From Cryptomeria japonica (lineage: Eukaryota > Streptophyta > Pinopsida > Cupressales > Cupressaceae), in assembly GCF_030272615.1 (NCBI RefSeq), contig NC_081414.1, forward strand, positions 909,235,009-909,299,008: 64,000 nt of DNA, in the 5' to 3' direction. The position numbers and the translations under genes were made by a program. Below, piece after piece: positions 1-11,200 of this stretch (within the stretch, counting starts at the first letter, position 1; every line of letters starts with the position of its first letter). Under the pieces are notes generated by a model. That model made no database searches. It saw nothing but the letters and a program-made list of their open reading frames with translations, and was not told the origin of the DNA.

Positions 1-234
1 TTCGTGTATATCTTATAACCATTCGATTCCATGAGATGAAGGCCGTCTCTTTGGAGCATTCTTGTAAAACCACTCACATTCTTTCACTTTCGTCGTACTA
101 CATTAAACAGTTTAAACACTTGCACTGAAAGATGGCGGCTGGTTTAATCAGCACATTCTAAGTTTTGATCATGTTTAGCTGATTTAGGTGGGATCCAGTC
201 ATAATCCATCTGCCTGTTAGAGTCAACTTTGAGT
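1..234. other. AT-rich sequence, no gene seen
   Basis: I see no reading frame, RNA gene or element boundary here. The stretch leads into the left inverted-repeat arm. Confidence 0.4.
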
Positions 235-450
235 ATCTAACACTTTTAAGCCTTAAAAGTATAAGCTTAATGTGGATCTCTCAGTCAAATTTGCAGCATT
301 TTCAAACTAAGAAATAGGAGCTGAGGCAAGCATTTGATATCGAAGATGTTGCTCGTTGATTCTTTCACATACTTGTTCTATGTCGTCAATCTCTTTCTTT
401 TTCCTATGCCCACCTGCATGCCGAATCTGTAGATCAGATGCAGCTTTCGC
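235..450. repeat. Left arm of a long inverted repeat
   Basis: Read forward, this segment matches the reverse complement of 3240-3480. Shared blocks include a GCATTTGATATCGAA core, ACTTGTTCTATGTCGTC, and the block TTTCTTTTTCCTATGCCCAC followed by CTGCATGCC. The left arm lacks about 34 bp that the right arm carries just after GTCGTC. The two arms enclose about 2.8 kb. This could be the end of an old foldback or Mutator-like element, or two inverted copies of a dispersed repeat. No transposase is visible between the arms. Confidence 0.6.
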
Positions 451-663
451 TGCTCTCTGATTTTTTTGTCTATTCTATAGCTCTGTATTCCTCACATCTA
501 TCTCATCAATCTCTTTCTTTTTCCTATGCCCACCTGCATGCCGAATCTGTAGATCAGATGCAGCTTTTGCTGTTCTCTGATTTTTCTGTATATTCAATAC
601 CTCTGTATTCCTCACATCTATCCAATCAATATTCAATAGCTCTGTATTCCTCACATCTATCCA
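389..663. repeat. Tandem repeat, ~120-bp unit plus 39-bp partial units
   Basis: A unit of about 119-120 bp begins with CAATCTCTTTCTTTTTCC at 389 and again at 508, with few differences. It is followed by two shorter units of about 39 bp built on its tail (CAATAGCTCTGTATTCCTC, near 625 and earlier). The overlapping open frame at 438-704 is a translation of this repeat and not a gene. Confidence 0.8.
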
Positions 664-3239
664 ATCAATATTGTGAATTCTGTTGTTTTAACTTATATTC
701 TTAAGAATGGAAGTTCTAAGGCGAGCATACATTGGAAGCTTCTCAATATATTTTACCGCTTCCTCATCGTCTTCATGTTGTGTTTGCTAAGCGAAAAAAT
801 TGCTGCTTCTCTCAAACAGCCTGGAGCACTTCCCTGTCGCAGGCTGCCTGTCCATTCCGGTGGCTATCTTCTGTTTTTGAATAAATCAGGTTTTTGTGGC
901 ATCAACAGTCATTGATTCTAGGGATGGATTTGTAGTTTAACTTTTTGTATGGATCACTATTAAATCGGCGCTTGGCCATTTGGTATATAATGGCTTAGGG
1001 CTTTGAACTGTTTAGAATTTGATCATACTTTCTATTAATCTAGTGTGTATATCTATTTCTAGATATAGAAAAAGACATGAAATTATTCATTTAAATGGTT
1101 TTTAGTTTGGCTTCATGATATTGAACAATCTAGATTTAAATCTTATATATGTTTGATTATATTGTAAATGATTTTAAGTTTATTCCATACATTTGTTTAA
1201 GGTTTAATATCAAATTTAGGTCATATTTGCAAATAGTTGATATTAGAAGCACAAATTTACGTAATTATCAAGATTAAGGAGTATCCATTGCAGCATAGTC
1301 ACTTTCGACGTGATCTCATTCAACCTACAATTGACTTAAGCATATTTTATATATGATATTTTGAGATAAATTTCTTAATAAATACTTATAAATAGTTTAC
1401 ATGCATAATCAAATTTAATCATATACAATTTTCTAGCACATTGTAAACTTGCACATCACTACCCACTCGTTTTCCATCCAAATTGATCTTATGAGAAATA
1501 ATTTTTAAAAACAAAATTATCTTTATATTGAAACAATTTTTCCATTAAGATTTTTGAAGGATAAATTTCAAATATAAATATGATAAGTAAAATTTTATTC
1601 ATCAATTCTAATTTATACTAATTAGATGCCAAGATTAATGTTTATTCTTATGATTATTGACACTACATTATAGATTTCTCTTATGTAAACTCTTACATGA
1701 AAAAAATTGAAATATAAATCAATTGACGACGTATTATCAATTAATATTAAAGAAAAATATTTCTACCAAATTTGAGTAATTAGTTTTAGGTGATGGGGAT
1801 CTAGACTTTCTCCTTGTCTAAACTTTAGTAATCAAGTAAATAATGATCATCCCACTTCACTACTCCCTCAAAGACACTAACTTTATACATTTATAATCTC
1901 AATTTGGGTGTCAACCAAATCATTAGATAGGAGATATTTTTTTGAAAAATGCATTACTTGTGTGATTGATTGCCAACAATTGAACCACCACGAAATTGAA
2001 ATAGAAAAATATTACATTTCAATTAAAAAATGGTGTGTAAGTTTAAAGGGAAAATATTGATGGGACCATGAAATTGAGTGTGGTTGACCATGAGCTCTAT
2101 ATCTTCTTGATTACAATATCTTCTAATTAAGAAAAAGTATTTCTTATATTTCTTATCCATGACTTTGTACTTTCTTCTCCTAATAACGTGTTCAATGCTT
2201 CCTTCAATAAGATTTTAGTTCTAGTTGTTGTCAACCCTACTCAAAATTGTACAAGTATTTTAGAATAATTTTCAAATTTTTATACTAGTTTGTTCAATAG
2301 AAGTGTTTGGATTCAATTGTGTAAGTCTTTTACAATGATGTTTTAGATCCCATTTAATGATCCATCATTAGGATAAGGAGTGAAATAAGAGTTGAATTGA
2401 AAACTTAGCTCCATAAATAGGTCGTAATCACAGTATAGTGAAGAGGAGGCACATCAAAATAAAGGGAACCGAGAAAAATTAAAATGAAATTAAATATGTC
2501 ATAATGTCAGCATTCATAGGAGGTGTCAAAAATTATAAGTACTAATTTGGAATGATTCCCAAATTTTTGTAATGGTTTAGTTGAAAAAAAATTTGTTTGC
2601 ATGTAAGGTTGAAGGTCCATATTATTAAATATAATGCCACAATATTAATATATATGAAAGATGCAATAAATAGTAATTTTAGACTCTTAACTTAGAAAAT
2701 AATTTTTACACCTAATATTTTAATAATGATATTAAATATGGATGTCAAAATTGAATTTAAATGAAAAATTAGATGTATAATCAAACAATATTACATAAAC
2801 TCAAAAAAGAATTACACAATCAAATTAAAAATTTAACTTTTAATTTTTTTAATTTATTTACATTTAATTTTTTTTTTATTTCATTCTAACCTAGGTAAAG
2901 AACTAAATTTGTAATCCAATTCACTTCCACTCACACTCATCTTAAAAATGACAGAAAAAACTTATAAAAAGAAAAAACATATAAAATGGACTACTATAAA
3001 AATTTGAAAATCATTGAAAAATGAAGAGTTCGCTAATACTATGCCTCTCCCTTTGTGGAAGCACGAGCCCAAAGCATCTTAAACATTGGACACGCCGGTG
3101 GAAGATAAGGTCAAGATGGTGGATAAGGAATACCAAATATAAAGACAACAAGAATATACCAAATTGGGTGACAGATAAATAGATAAGATGTACTTGATAA
3201 ACTGGACGAATCAAAATAAAAATCAGAGAACAGAAAAAT
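664..3239. other. AT-rich intergenic DNA between the repeat arms
   Basis: No coding family is recognisable in these 2.6 kb. A short frame at 673-915 (80 codons) has slightly higher GC content but no motif I can name. A 67-codon frame at 3011-3214 on the minus strand is likewise unrecognised. The rest is A/T-rich with no RNA gene seen. Confidence 0.4.
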
Positions 3240-3480
3240 CTGTATCTGATCTACAGTTTTGGCATGCAGGTGGGCATAGGAAAAAGAAAGAGATTGTTGG
3301 GAACTTGGGAGGCAGAGGTGACCTTAGACGACATAGAACAAGTATGTAAATGAATGTTCAATGAGCAACATTTTCGATATCAAATGCTTGTCTCAATATT
3401 TCAGTGTGATTATATTAAGAATACATTTCTAGACTTAAAAATGTTAAACACTGAGAATTTATTAACATATTTTAGATTTA
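3240..3480. repeat. Right arm of the long inverted repeat
   Basis: This is the reverse-complement partner of 235-450. It carries an extra block of about 34 bp (around 3293-3327) that is missing from the left arm. Outward similarity fades after about 3480. Confidence 0.6.
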
Positions 3481-5063
3481 ATATTTTGCTTAATGTGTAT
3501 GATTTAGAACTGACCGACATTTAATTATCGAACAAAGAAGATACAAATTTGAAAAGAGCATAATTGTCTGACTGATCATGGACTACTGAGACCACCATAG
3601 TACTGACAAATGATGATGGGAATAGGGTGCAGGAAGCGATGTACATTGATTCAACATAGCATAATACCATTGATGCATATGGTGCATCCAACAACGGGCT
3701 TTGTTAATGGTAAACGGCATGCAGACAGATTATGGCTTTTATGAATTATGAAACGAAATAATTTGTTGTTTTTTAAATGAATCATCAAGAATTAGAGTTT
3801 ATTAATAGCTAACTTAGGTTGAGATAAAAAAACTTGAAATGTGTTGAATTTCTTTAGAGTTATTAATTTATATTAGAAATTCTTTGAAAAAAGGTCTTTT
3901 TTTCAAAGACTCTATTTATACATGTGTCAAGATTAAATGAGAGAAAAAGTAGTTGGAAAGAAGTATAGTAGAGATCTTACCTAACATTTTGGGGTAAACA
4001 AAATAATAGTGCAATTGTGTAAGAGTTACTATTGGTCAAAGATGAGTGAAAATGTGAATTATATTGTGTAGAGTTGCAAAGTTTGATAGATTGACAAAGT
4101 GAAGAGTTAGTATATAGGTTTATGTTATCATTATTATTGTAGAGATGTTGAGAAGACATGACAACATATTTCATTACTAGGTTGTGAAGGATTTGATGAT
4201 GTTATGAATTTACCTTTATTCAAATCACTAATTCAATGATATCAAAAATATAAATAATTAAATTAGTACATTCATGTTTCATATACATTCTTACCATTAT
4301 AAATAAGAAATAAGTGGTAACATGTCTTTCTTTTGTAAAAAAAGAGTATCATATGCTAAACACTATATAACCCATTACATTGAAAATCATATAAATGAAA
4401 CACTTTCTCCATATATGAAAGAAATATATAGATCATTTTGAGAGATTATGGTTGTAATTGAATATCAAAATTAAGAGCATAATCTTAATGTTTAATACTT
4501 ATTATTTTGGAACATCAATGGTGGTGTCTTTAATAAACAAATTATGTTGCATACAATACCATTAGAGTTGTTTTATGAGTTATGATATAAGGAGATTGTC
4601 TTGACATTATATTTAATTTCAGTAAAATTGTTATGATTAAGAATTTTGATCATATCTTTGATGAGATTATGAGTTTATTATATTTACCATACAATAATGT
4701 TTAAGATGAAACGTCAAATGTGACTATTAATATGTAGTTTTCACACATGATACTATTACTGTACCTATTTTCTTCTTATAGGAAAATATAAAAAAATCTT
4801 ATAGAAATTAATAGACAAACTTTGAGAATACTTAATGATCCAAGTAGTGTATATGGAAATTACCTAATACCATACCAACAATGTAAAAACACTCTGTATG
4901 AGCCATAATGTGAAACAATAATGAAAGTGTGAAAAGGCATGACACACTTTCCATATTAAAACACTAACCCAAACTACATAATTTAACAAAATCAAAATTT
5001 AGATTCCATGGAATTTTTGGTGAGTAGGTGACCATTTATAGAATAGAAGAACATTTGTGTATG

Positions 5064-5411
5064 TGTAAAATGTGCACTTGAACCTGCAAAAGAGAGTACA
5101 TATCTACCTAGAAAGATTAAAAAAACCTTGCAAATAAATATATAGAGGAAGAAACTGAGCTGCAAATAAAATAAAATTATGTCTTAACCATTAACAAATC
5201 TATAAAGATGCATAAATTACAAAAAGAACAACCACAAAAAATCTGAAATGTAGAGGAAACATAGAAAGATCTGAAGAGACATTGAGAGTAAACACATAAT
5301 CCTCTTTGGTTAGCTTAGCATAAAAAAGAGCATGCAACAATTATCCATAAATCACGGAAAATAGCAACACTTATGTTCAGTTGTTTTGAGTAAAAGTTGC
5401 ATGAGCTAACA
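5064..5411 (-). repeat. 3' LTR of the small LTR element
   Basis: 348 bp. It pairs with 6791-7114 over its full length, with scattered substitutions and small gaps, which suggests an old insertion. Confidence 0.78.
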
Positions 5412-5610
5412 CCCCTCCTTAAGTGTAACTAAGGAGAAAAGCCTAGTGAAATGAAAGAGGAAAGAGGGAAAACCTATTGGATAAAAATCTGCCATCAAAA
5501 TTTACACTAACTTTGAATGTTAGCTACTATGTTTTAGTGTTTCACAAAAAGTAAAAAGGAAGAGATGATGTATCCTTCCATAATGTGTATTCAATGGTAG
5601 ATGCTCGAAA

Positions 5611-5943
5611 CTAGATGTAGAAGATGGTCCACAATTGTCGAACAACATTCATCCCCTTAGGAGGAAACAAAACCAAAGGTGTATGCAAGATATCTTCCCA
5701 TTCCTGAAAGGAATATTTTGGAAGAAAATTCAAAGTAAATGATGTCTTCAAACTCTGTTCACTAGTCTCGATGTCGATGCTGAAATTTGTCATAATCACA
5801 TCAAGCATTCTAAGCCCCACTGTTGCAAATGACAATCTAGAATATCCTAGAAACCAAAGTAGAACATAATCAAAAGACTCAAGCACGTCTTCTAAATGAA
5901 AAGAGATCTCCTCAAAATATTGTGCCAATGTATCCACACTCAT
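5611..5943 (-). CDS. Unrecognised 110-codon frame inside the small LTR element
   Basis: This is an open frame from ATG with no family I can name. It lies in the interior of the LTR element, where an autonomous copy would encode gag-pol, but I see no zinc knuckle, protease, RT or integrase motif in it. A second frame at 6201-6407 is equally anonymous. Both may be chance frames or decayed remnants, so confidence that this is a gene is low. Confidence 0.2.
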   Translation of the reverse strand: MSVDTLAQYFEEISFHLEDVLESFDYVLLWFLGYSRLSFATVGLRMLDVIMTNFSIDIETSEQSLKTSFTLNFLPKYSFQEWEDILHTPLVLFPPKGMNVVRQLWTIFYI

Positions 5944-6790
5944 ATCAAACTATGAGAAATGATAATGTAAAAAATGAGGAAGTAGATTGAAATGTTTCCT
6001 CATAACAATTGAACAACAATCATCCTCATTGAAGAGAAGATGTATGCAATCAATAGTGTCATCTAGATATGAAATGAGGGACTCTACAAACAAACAAGAG
6101 ATGTTTTGTAGAAATTGGTCCCAATGAACTGAATCTAGAAGACATAAATGACCCTATCACAAAGAATCATTGGAAGATTTCAATGAAGCAAATCAGAACT
6201 CTAAAGAAGCAACAAGTGTAGTGGGGTTATCAATAAATTGATCATCCTAGAAGCATGCACGTCCACAAAGGATGGGGCAATAGAAGTCTCGGTATCATCC
6301 AAAGAAACTTTTAGATGAAGATCCAATGTCTCCATACAATTATTGGATAATGCTCCAAGGAGTGAGAGGGCACTCGATGAGCTATATGTGATGTAGATTA
6401 TCTTCAAAAATAGTAATGCATATTAGTACATAGACCATGTCATTACTGTTAAGCCATGCATTCTTCCATTCATAGTCACTTGGCTTAGGAATGAGCTCAA
6501 GGAGATAGGTTAGTACATCCTACTCAAGGCAATGATTCTTTATCCCTTGTTTCCAAGACAAATAGTTCTCTAAAGTTAGTTTGACAATAGAAAGATGAAA
6601 ATAATTATTAAGAAACATGTTTACCCTCCCATAAATGAAACTTTATCTCAGTTTGTAATTACACAAAAAAAACATTAAAAAACACACCAAGACAACAGTA
6701 ATTTAATTTTTTTAATAACTCTAATTTACAATACGAACAAAAGAGTGTTTGTGCTCATTCTTCTTTTAACTCCTATGTGCTGTGATACCA

Positions 6791-7114
6791 TGTAAAATTT
6801 ATAGCAGGCAAAAGAGAGTATGGATCTATTTAGAAAAGAGACTAAAAAGGTAGAGGAAGACAACAGAGCTGCGAATAAAATGAAATTCTAAATTAACTAT
6901 TAACAAATATGTAAAGATGCATAAATTACAAAGAGAACAACTGCAGAAAACATGAATTGCGGAGGAAACGAAAGAAGCTCGGAAGAGACGTTAAGAGTAA
7001 GCACGCAGTCCTCTTTAGTTAGTTTAGCATAAAAGGAGCATGCACTATTTATCCGTAAATTACGAAGAGTAGCAACAGTTAAGTTGAGTTGACTAAAAGT
7101 TGCATGCGTTAATA
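6791..7114 (-). repeat. 5' LTR of the small LTR element
   Basis: 324 bp. It is followed, on the minus strand, by the TGGTATCACAGC primer-binding site. Confidence 0.78.
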
Positions 7115-7628
7115 GTTTGTTCAAGTAAAGTGGTAAGGTTTGTCAATGGGGATTTAAAATGAGAAAAATGTTGTAAGGCAAGATAGAAAATCAAAGGAAA
7201 AAGTATAAAGGAGAAAAGATGTCTGTTTTAAAAAGCTATATACATTGTGCTGTTTCATCGATTCTTATTCATGATTTTTATTTTGAGCCTCTGGTTTTTA
7301 TTAAAATATACATCATATCGTATATGCTATCCAAAATTTTACTGAATCTCTCATACATTTTCAGCGTAAAAAGGACTTCAATAAACACATCAATCAAGAG
7401 GCATCAATTAAGAAAGTTTGCTTGAACTATACAACATATCCAACAAGCATTTATTTTAAAAATTGGGAAGTTGCATTGTGCTTGGTAGAATTTGTTCATA
7501 GCGAGCAAACAATGTTTAATGATGAATAAACAGTAATACATATGAATAGTTTTTTAATAAATTCATATAGGATATGGGAAGTATCTCGTTAATAAGAAAA
7601 GTAGTTTGAGATTCAGAAAGAAATTCAT

Positions 7629-8279
7629 TTAGAAGTCAGTGATCTCCTTTTCAGAAAAGTATTTACCTGAAGGTCCACCAGGAGGAAGCAAAGATAAATT
7701 AACTACATTTTCAGCACCTTCACTTGGTGATAGGTCTCCTGTGCCATATGTCATTTCAGTTTTAACGTATCCAGGATGAATGCAATTTGCGTAAGCCTTA
7801 TCAGAAAGCTCACGGGCTAAGAGACGGGTGTATGCGTTCAAACAAATCTTTGACATTTTGTAAGCAGAAAATGGGGCTGGCCATCCTTTCTCTTCCATGT
7901 TTTTCTTTTGCTTGACATCTTCAGAAAATTGGCTTAATATGGAATCAAGAAAGTCCTCACTAACAATATCCATGTCATCGAGTTGCTTTTGTAGCACTGG
8001 ATTTGGCATCATCTGTGAAAACATTTGTAAACATATATATAGTGTATTCACTCTTTATATGATTGAAATCTTTATCTTGAGCACAGTAAAAAGAAATTAA
8101 ATTACCTTGAGAAGCCCATATATAGAGGAGACATTAACAATTCGTGGCCGGCCAAATGATTCCCTGAATAATGATATCAAGCTGTTCACAACTCTCTTTG
8201 TACCATAATAATTTATGTCAATACATGTTGTTGCACTTTCGTGATCATACACAGAAGTTTCATTCGATGTTCCATAGAC
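7629..8279 (-). CDS. SDR gene exons 4-5 (catalytic half)
   Basis: Exon 4 (8279-8106, 174 bp) encodes residues 119-176, including INYYGTKR and the NVSS serine motif. It starts after TTATTGCAG and ends before GTAATTT. Intron 4 is 93 bp. Exon 5 (8012-7629, 384 bp including stop) starts after TTTTCACAG and carries [13 protein letters not shown] with the YxxxK catalytic pair. A mutated inverted copy of exon 5 lies at 33050-33433. Confidence 0.9.
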
Positions 8280-11200
8280 CTGCAATAATGAAGGAATATT
8301 GAATAAATTGAATAAGAACAGTACTCAAATGCAATTTAAATGTTAAGAATAGTTTGTGTACTCCTTCAACACATCTCACAAATAATATGGCATATCCCTT
8401 ACATCAAATGAGTGAGATACATAAATGTAATTAATTATATTTTTAAATATAAAATAGAATCAAATCTCAAAATCATGTAAATAAAAGATAAGAGTTCATC
8501 CACTCTCATAAAAGGAAGTAATTGTATAAAATAACATTGCCCCTCCAAAACGGATTACATTTCCCCAGATCTACCAAAGCCCTTACCTTCTACTCTAGAA
8601 GGCAAAAGGTCATTGTCTAAGTTGATGATGTTGCTTCTTGTTCTCAAAATGTTCTCTCCATGTTTTTGGAGTTGTTCTAAGAACACTTTTGGGGTTGTTC
8701 TCGCTTCTCGAGGGAATGGTGAGTTGGCTGATTCTTCTCCCCATCATGTTTTGGAGAAAGATTCTAGGAGTGTACGTATGGAAGTTTCATCTGAGGCTAT
8801 GATTGACAGTCAAATGATTGTGTTGTCGGATTTTGAGGAGGTAGTTGTTGTTTCTTCACCTCATGCTTGATGAGCTTGTGTATATCCCATGAGTCTCCAC
8901 TAGGAATGTGCTGGAAGATCAAAATTCAAATTAATATTCCAAACACTTTTAGTGAAGAATCTTTTGCTCATCTTTTGAAGTCTCTTATTGGGAAATTCTA
9001 TTGTAATTGTCTCAATATAGACTTGGTCAGAAGATGGGTGCTCTGAAGTTGGAATCTCTTTGATGTGGTTGAGATAACATCAATGCTGAATGATTTTTTT
9101 TCTTTATTTTTTGTTTATAAGAAAGAATGGTTTATGTCTTCAACAATGAAAAATTTCCTCTTTAAATTTCTAGTTTGGGTTAGTCTTCATGGCCTACCTT
9201 TGAAATTTTGGAGTGAAAAGATATTTAGAATTGTTGTCAATTCATCTGAGCATTTTGGTGCCATTGCTAAGATCACTAAATTCAAGAAATGACTGCTATA
9301 TTGTAAAATTTATGTGTTTTTAAAGAAAACCAAGTGCTCCCTACTTAGATTTTCTTATCTTCTAAATGTGGAGTTTAGGTACATAAAATAAAATATGAAG
9401 ATTCTCCAATCCTTTACCATTCTTGTGGGAAAGTGGGGCATACTTCTACTACTTGTAAGAAAAATCACTAGAGGTATAAATATGGCCACCACCATCTTTA
9501 ATGGAAATCTTATAATTATGTTGCACAATTTGACCCTACTAAAGCTTAACAAATAAGTTTTAAATCAAAACACATATTGTGTGGTAATATTTGTTGTGTT
9601 AAATATCATATTATTGCAATCAAGAAGGATGCTTGAATAGACCATGTACCCAAGCTATGTGCATTACCATTAAATGTCATATTGAAATCTGGATTAGCAT
9701 TGATATTCGAAAGAAATGTTTCACATTTTGATTATTCCATATAGTACTAGTGTGTCTCTATCTAAAGTCCAAGATCAATGTGTTTGATTTAATTGAAGTT
9801 ATTTAACAAAGTTTAATTTCCTTCAACAGCTTTTCATGATGGATTCATTTTGTTTTCTTTCATAAATCCATGTTCATCCATAGAGATAGCATAATCATAA
9901 CTTGGAGCACTAAAAGAACCTCCTACCATGTGACGAAAGTTGATTCCTTCATGATACACAATATTTCTACAATGAATCCACTTTCGTCAACGGGGCATCC
10001 AACACTCAATGCTAGATTTTCTGCTGGCCTATATAGAATTGCATTAAGAAACGATTAGAAACCACCTAACATACTGTTCGTTCTTTTGATCTATAATGGC
10101 CTATACAGCATTGCATTAGGAAACGATTTGAAACCACCCAACATATTGTTTCTTTTTGGGTTTATAATGCAGATTTATTATTAGAATTGGGAACAAAGCC
10201 ATAACGATATGGCAATTTCCTTGTATGACAAGAACAAATTTTGGGTCAATCTTTCTTGTCATACTATCATTATTTTTTGGATGTGTTTAACCTGGTTCTA
10301 AAATCGTACTACCGTACAACTAATAATTTTTGTGTTATGTGGATACAAAAATTGCAGAATACTTACAGAATGACTGCAAGGTTTAGCAGAAATGTTGCGG
10401 GCATTGTCCCCCAATATAATATATCACAAAAGTTACAGATTTGCGACAGAATGTTTTTGAAACCAGAATAGCTAAGACATTATTTTTCTTTACAGGTAGA
10501 GACCCCGTATAGGTGAGTTGGTGATTAGTACTCTTAGAAGAGTTTACAAGATCCTTACCTATGATAGGCAAGGAACAGTGTAGTTTTTCTTCCTCGACAT
10601 TTTAGGTGCCTTTCACAAATCATAACTATTGTAATCTGAAGCGAACTCTTCCACTAATGTTTAAAATGCAATCCACAACTTCACAACAACTAAGGTTTTA
10701 AACTTGTGCTTTTAATAAGTTTTATTAGTTTGAACGTGGACTTTGTCGACGTTTAAGATGCTATTCATAAATTCACAAAAATCACAACTAGTATAGTTTA
10801 AACATGTCTTTTTCCCAAAAACGGTTATCCACTCTAAAAATTATTTCCCCAATTCCTGGATTCTTAGGAAGTTCAATTTCATTACCATATCATGCCATTA
10901 TAATTTGTGACATTTTCACCTTGAGATAACAGCTTATTCACTTTATCAACACTGCAATATGTTATGTTGCATTGCCACATTTAACATGCAACCAAGATAA
11001 ACAAACCGGAATTTTCTTTTCATTATACTTTGATAAATATCCATCCCCTGTTTCAGAGATCTGATTTTGGGACAAACACGAGATGATGCCAGAAACAATT
11101 GTGAGTTGGACGTTAAACCTATAACAAAAACCATTTAATTATGCTTTGATAGAAGCCCATAGTTGTTTTAGATATCCACTTTTGACATGGGTTGATGTTT

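Larger units (their letters stand above)
5064..7114 (-). mobile_element. Small LTR retrotransposon without pol (TRIM/LARD-like)
   Basis: Two related direct repeats (5064-5411 and about 6791-7114) have retroviral-style ends: on the minus strand each begins near TGTTAG/TATTAA and ends in TTTACA. Directly inside the 5' LTR on the minus strand is TGGTATCACAGC (around 6779-6790), an 11/12 match to the initiator-Met tRNA primer-binding site TGGTATCAGAGC. A purine-rich AAGGAGGGG tract precedes the other LTR. Flanks GTATG (5059-5063) and GTTTG (7115-7119) look like a 5-bp target duplication with one change. The 1.38-kb interior has no gag or pol motif I can recognise, so the element would depend on enzymes from elsewhere. 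The inverted duplicate of this locus lacks it. Confidence 0.82.
3770..8040 (-). repeat. Parent copy of an inverted segmental duplication (SDR last exon plus 3' flank)
   Basis: Read on the minus strand from inside SDR intron 4 (about 8040) through exon 5 and the 3' flank to about 3770, this segment aligns with 32950-35700 on the plus strand. Shared landmarks are the whole of exon 5, the block near 7380-7450 against 33630-33670, the CCATGGAATTTT block near 5007 against 33990, and the block near 3790-3850 against 35595-35680. The 2.05-kb LTR element at 5064-7114 is present only here. Confidence 0.8.

Noticed and set aside
438-704. 88-codon open frame
   Set aside because: It translates the ~120-bp tandem repeat twice (LHAESVDQMQLLL repeated), so it is repeat sequence, not a gene.
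673-915. 80-codon frame as a small secreted protein
   Set aside because: A hydrophobic stretch is present, but the start is ambiguous, no family fits, and it overlaps the repeat tail.
7897-8100. Plus-strand 67-codon frame
   Set aside because: Antisense shadow of SDR exon 5.
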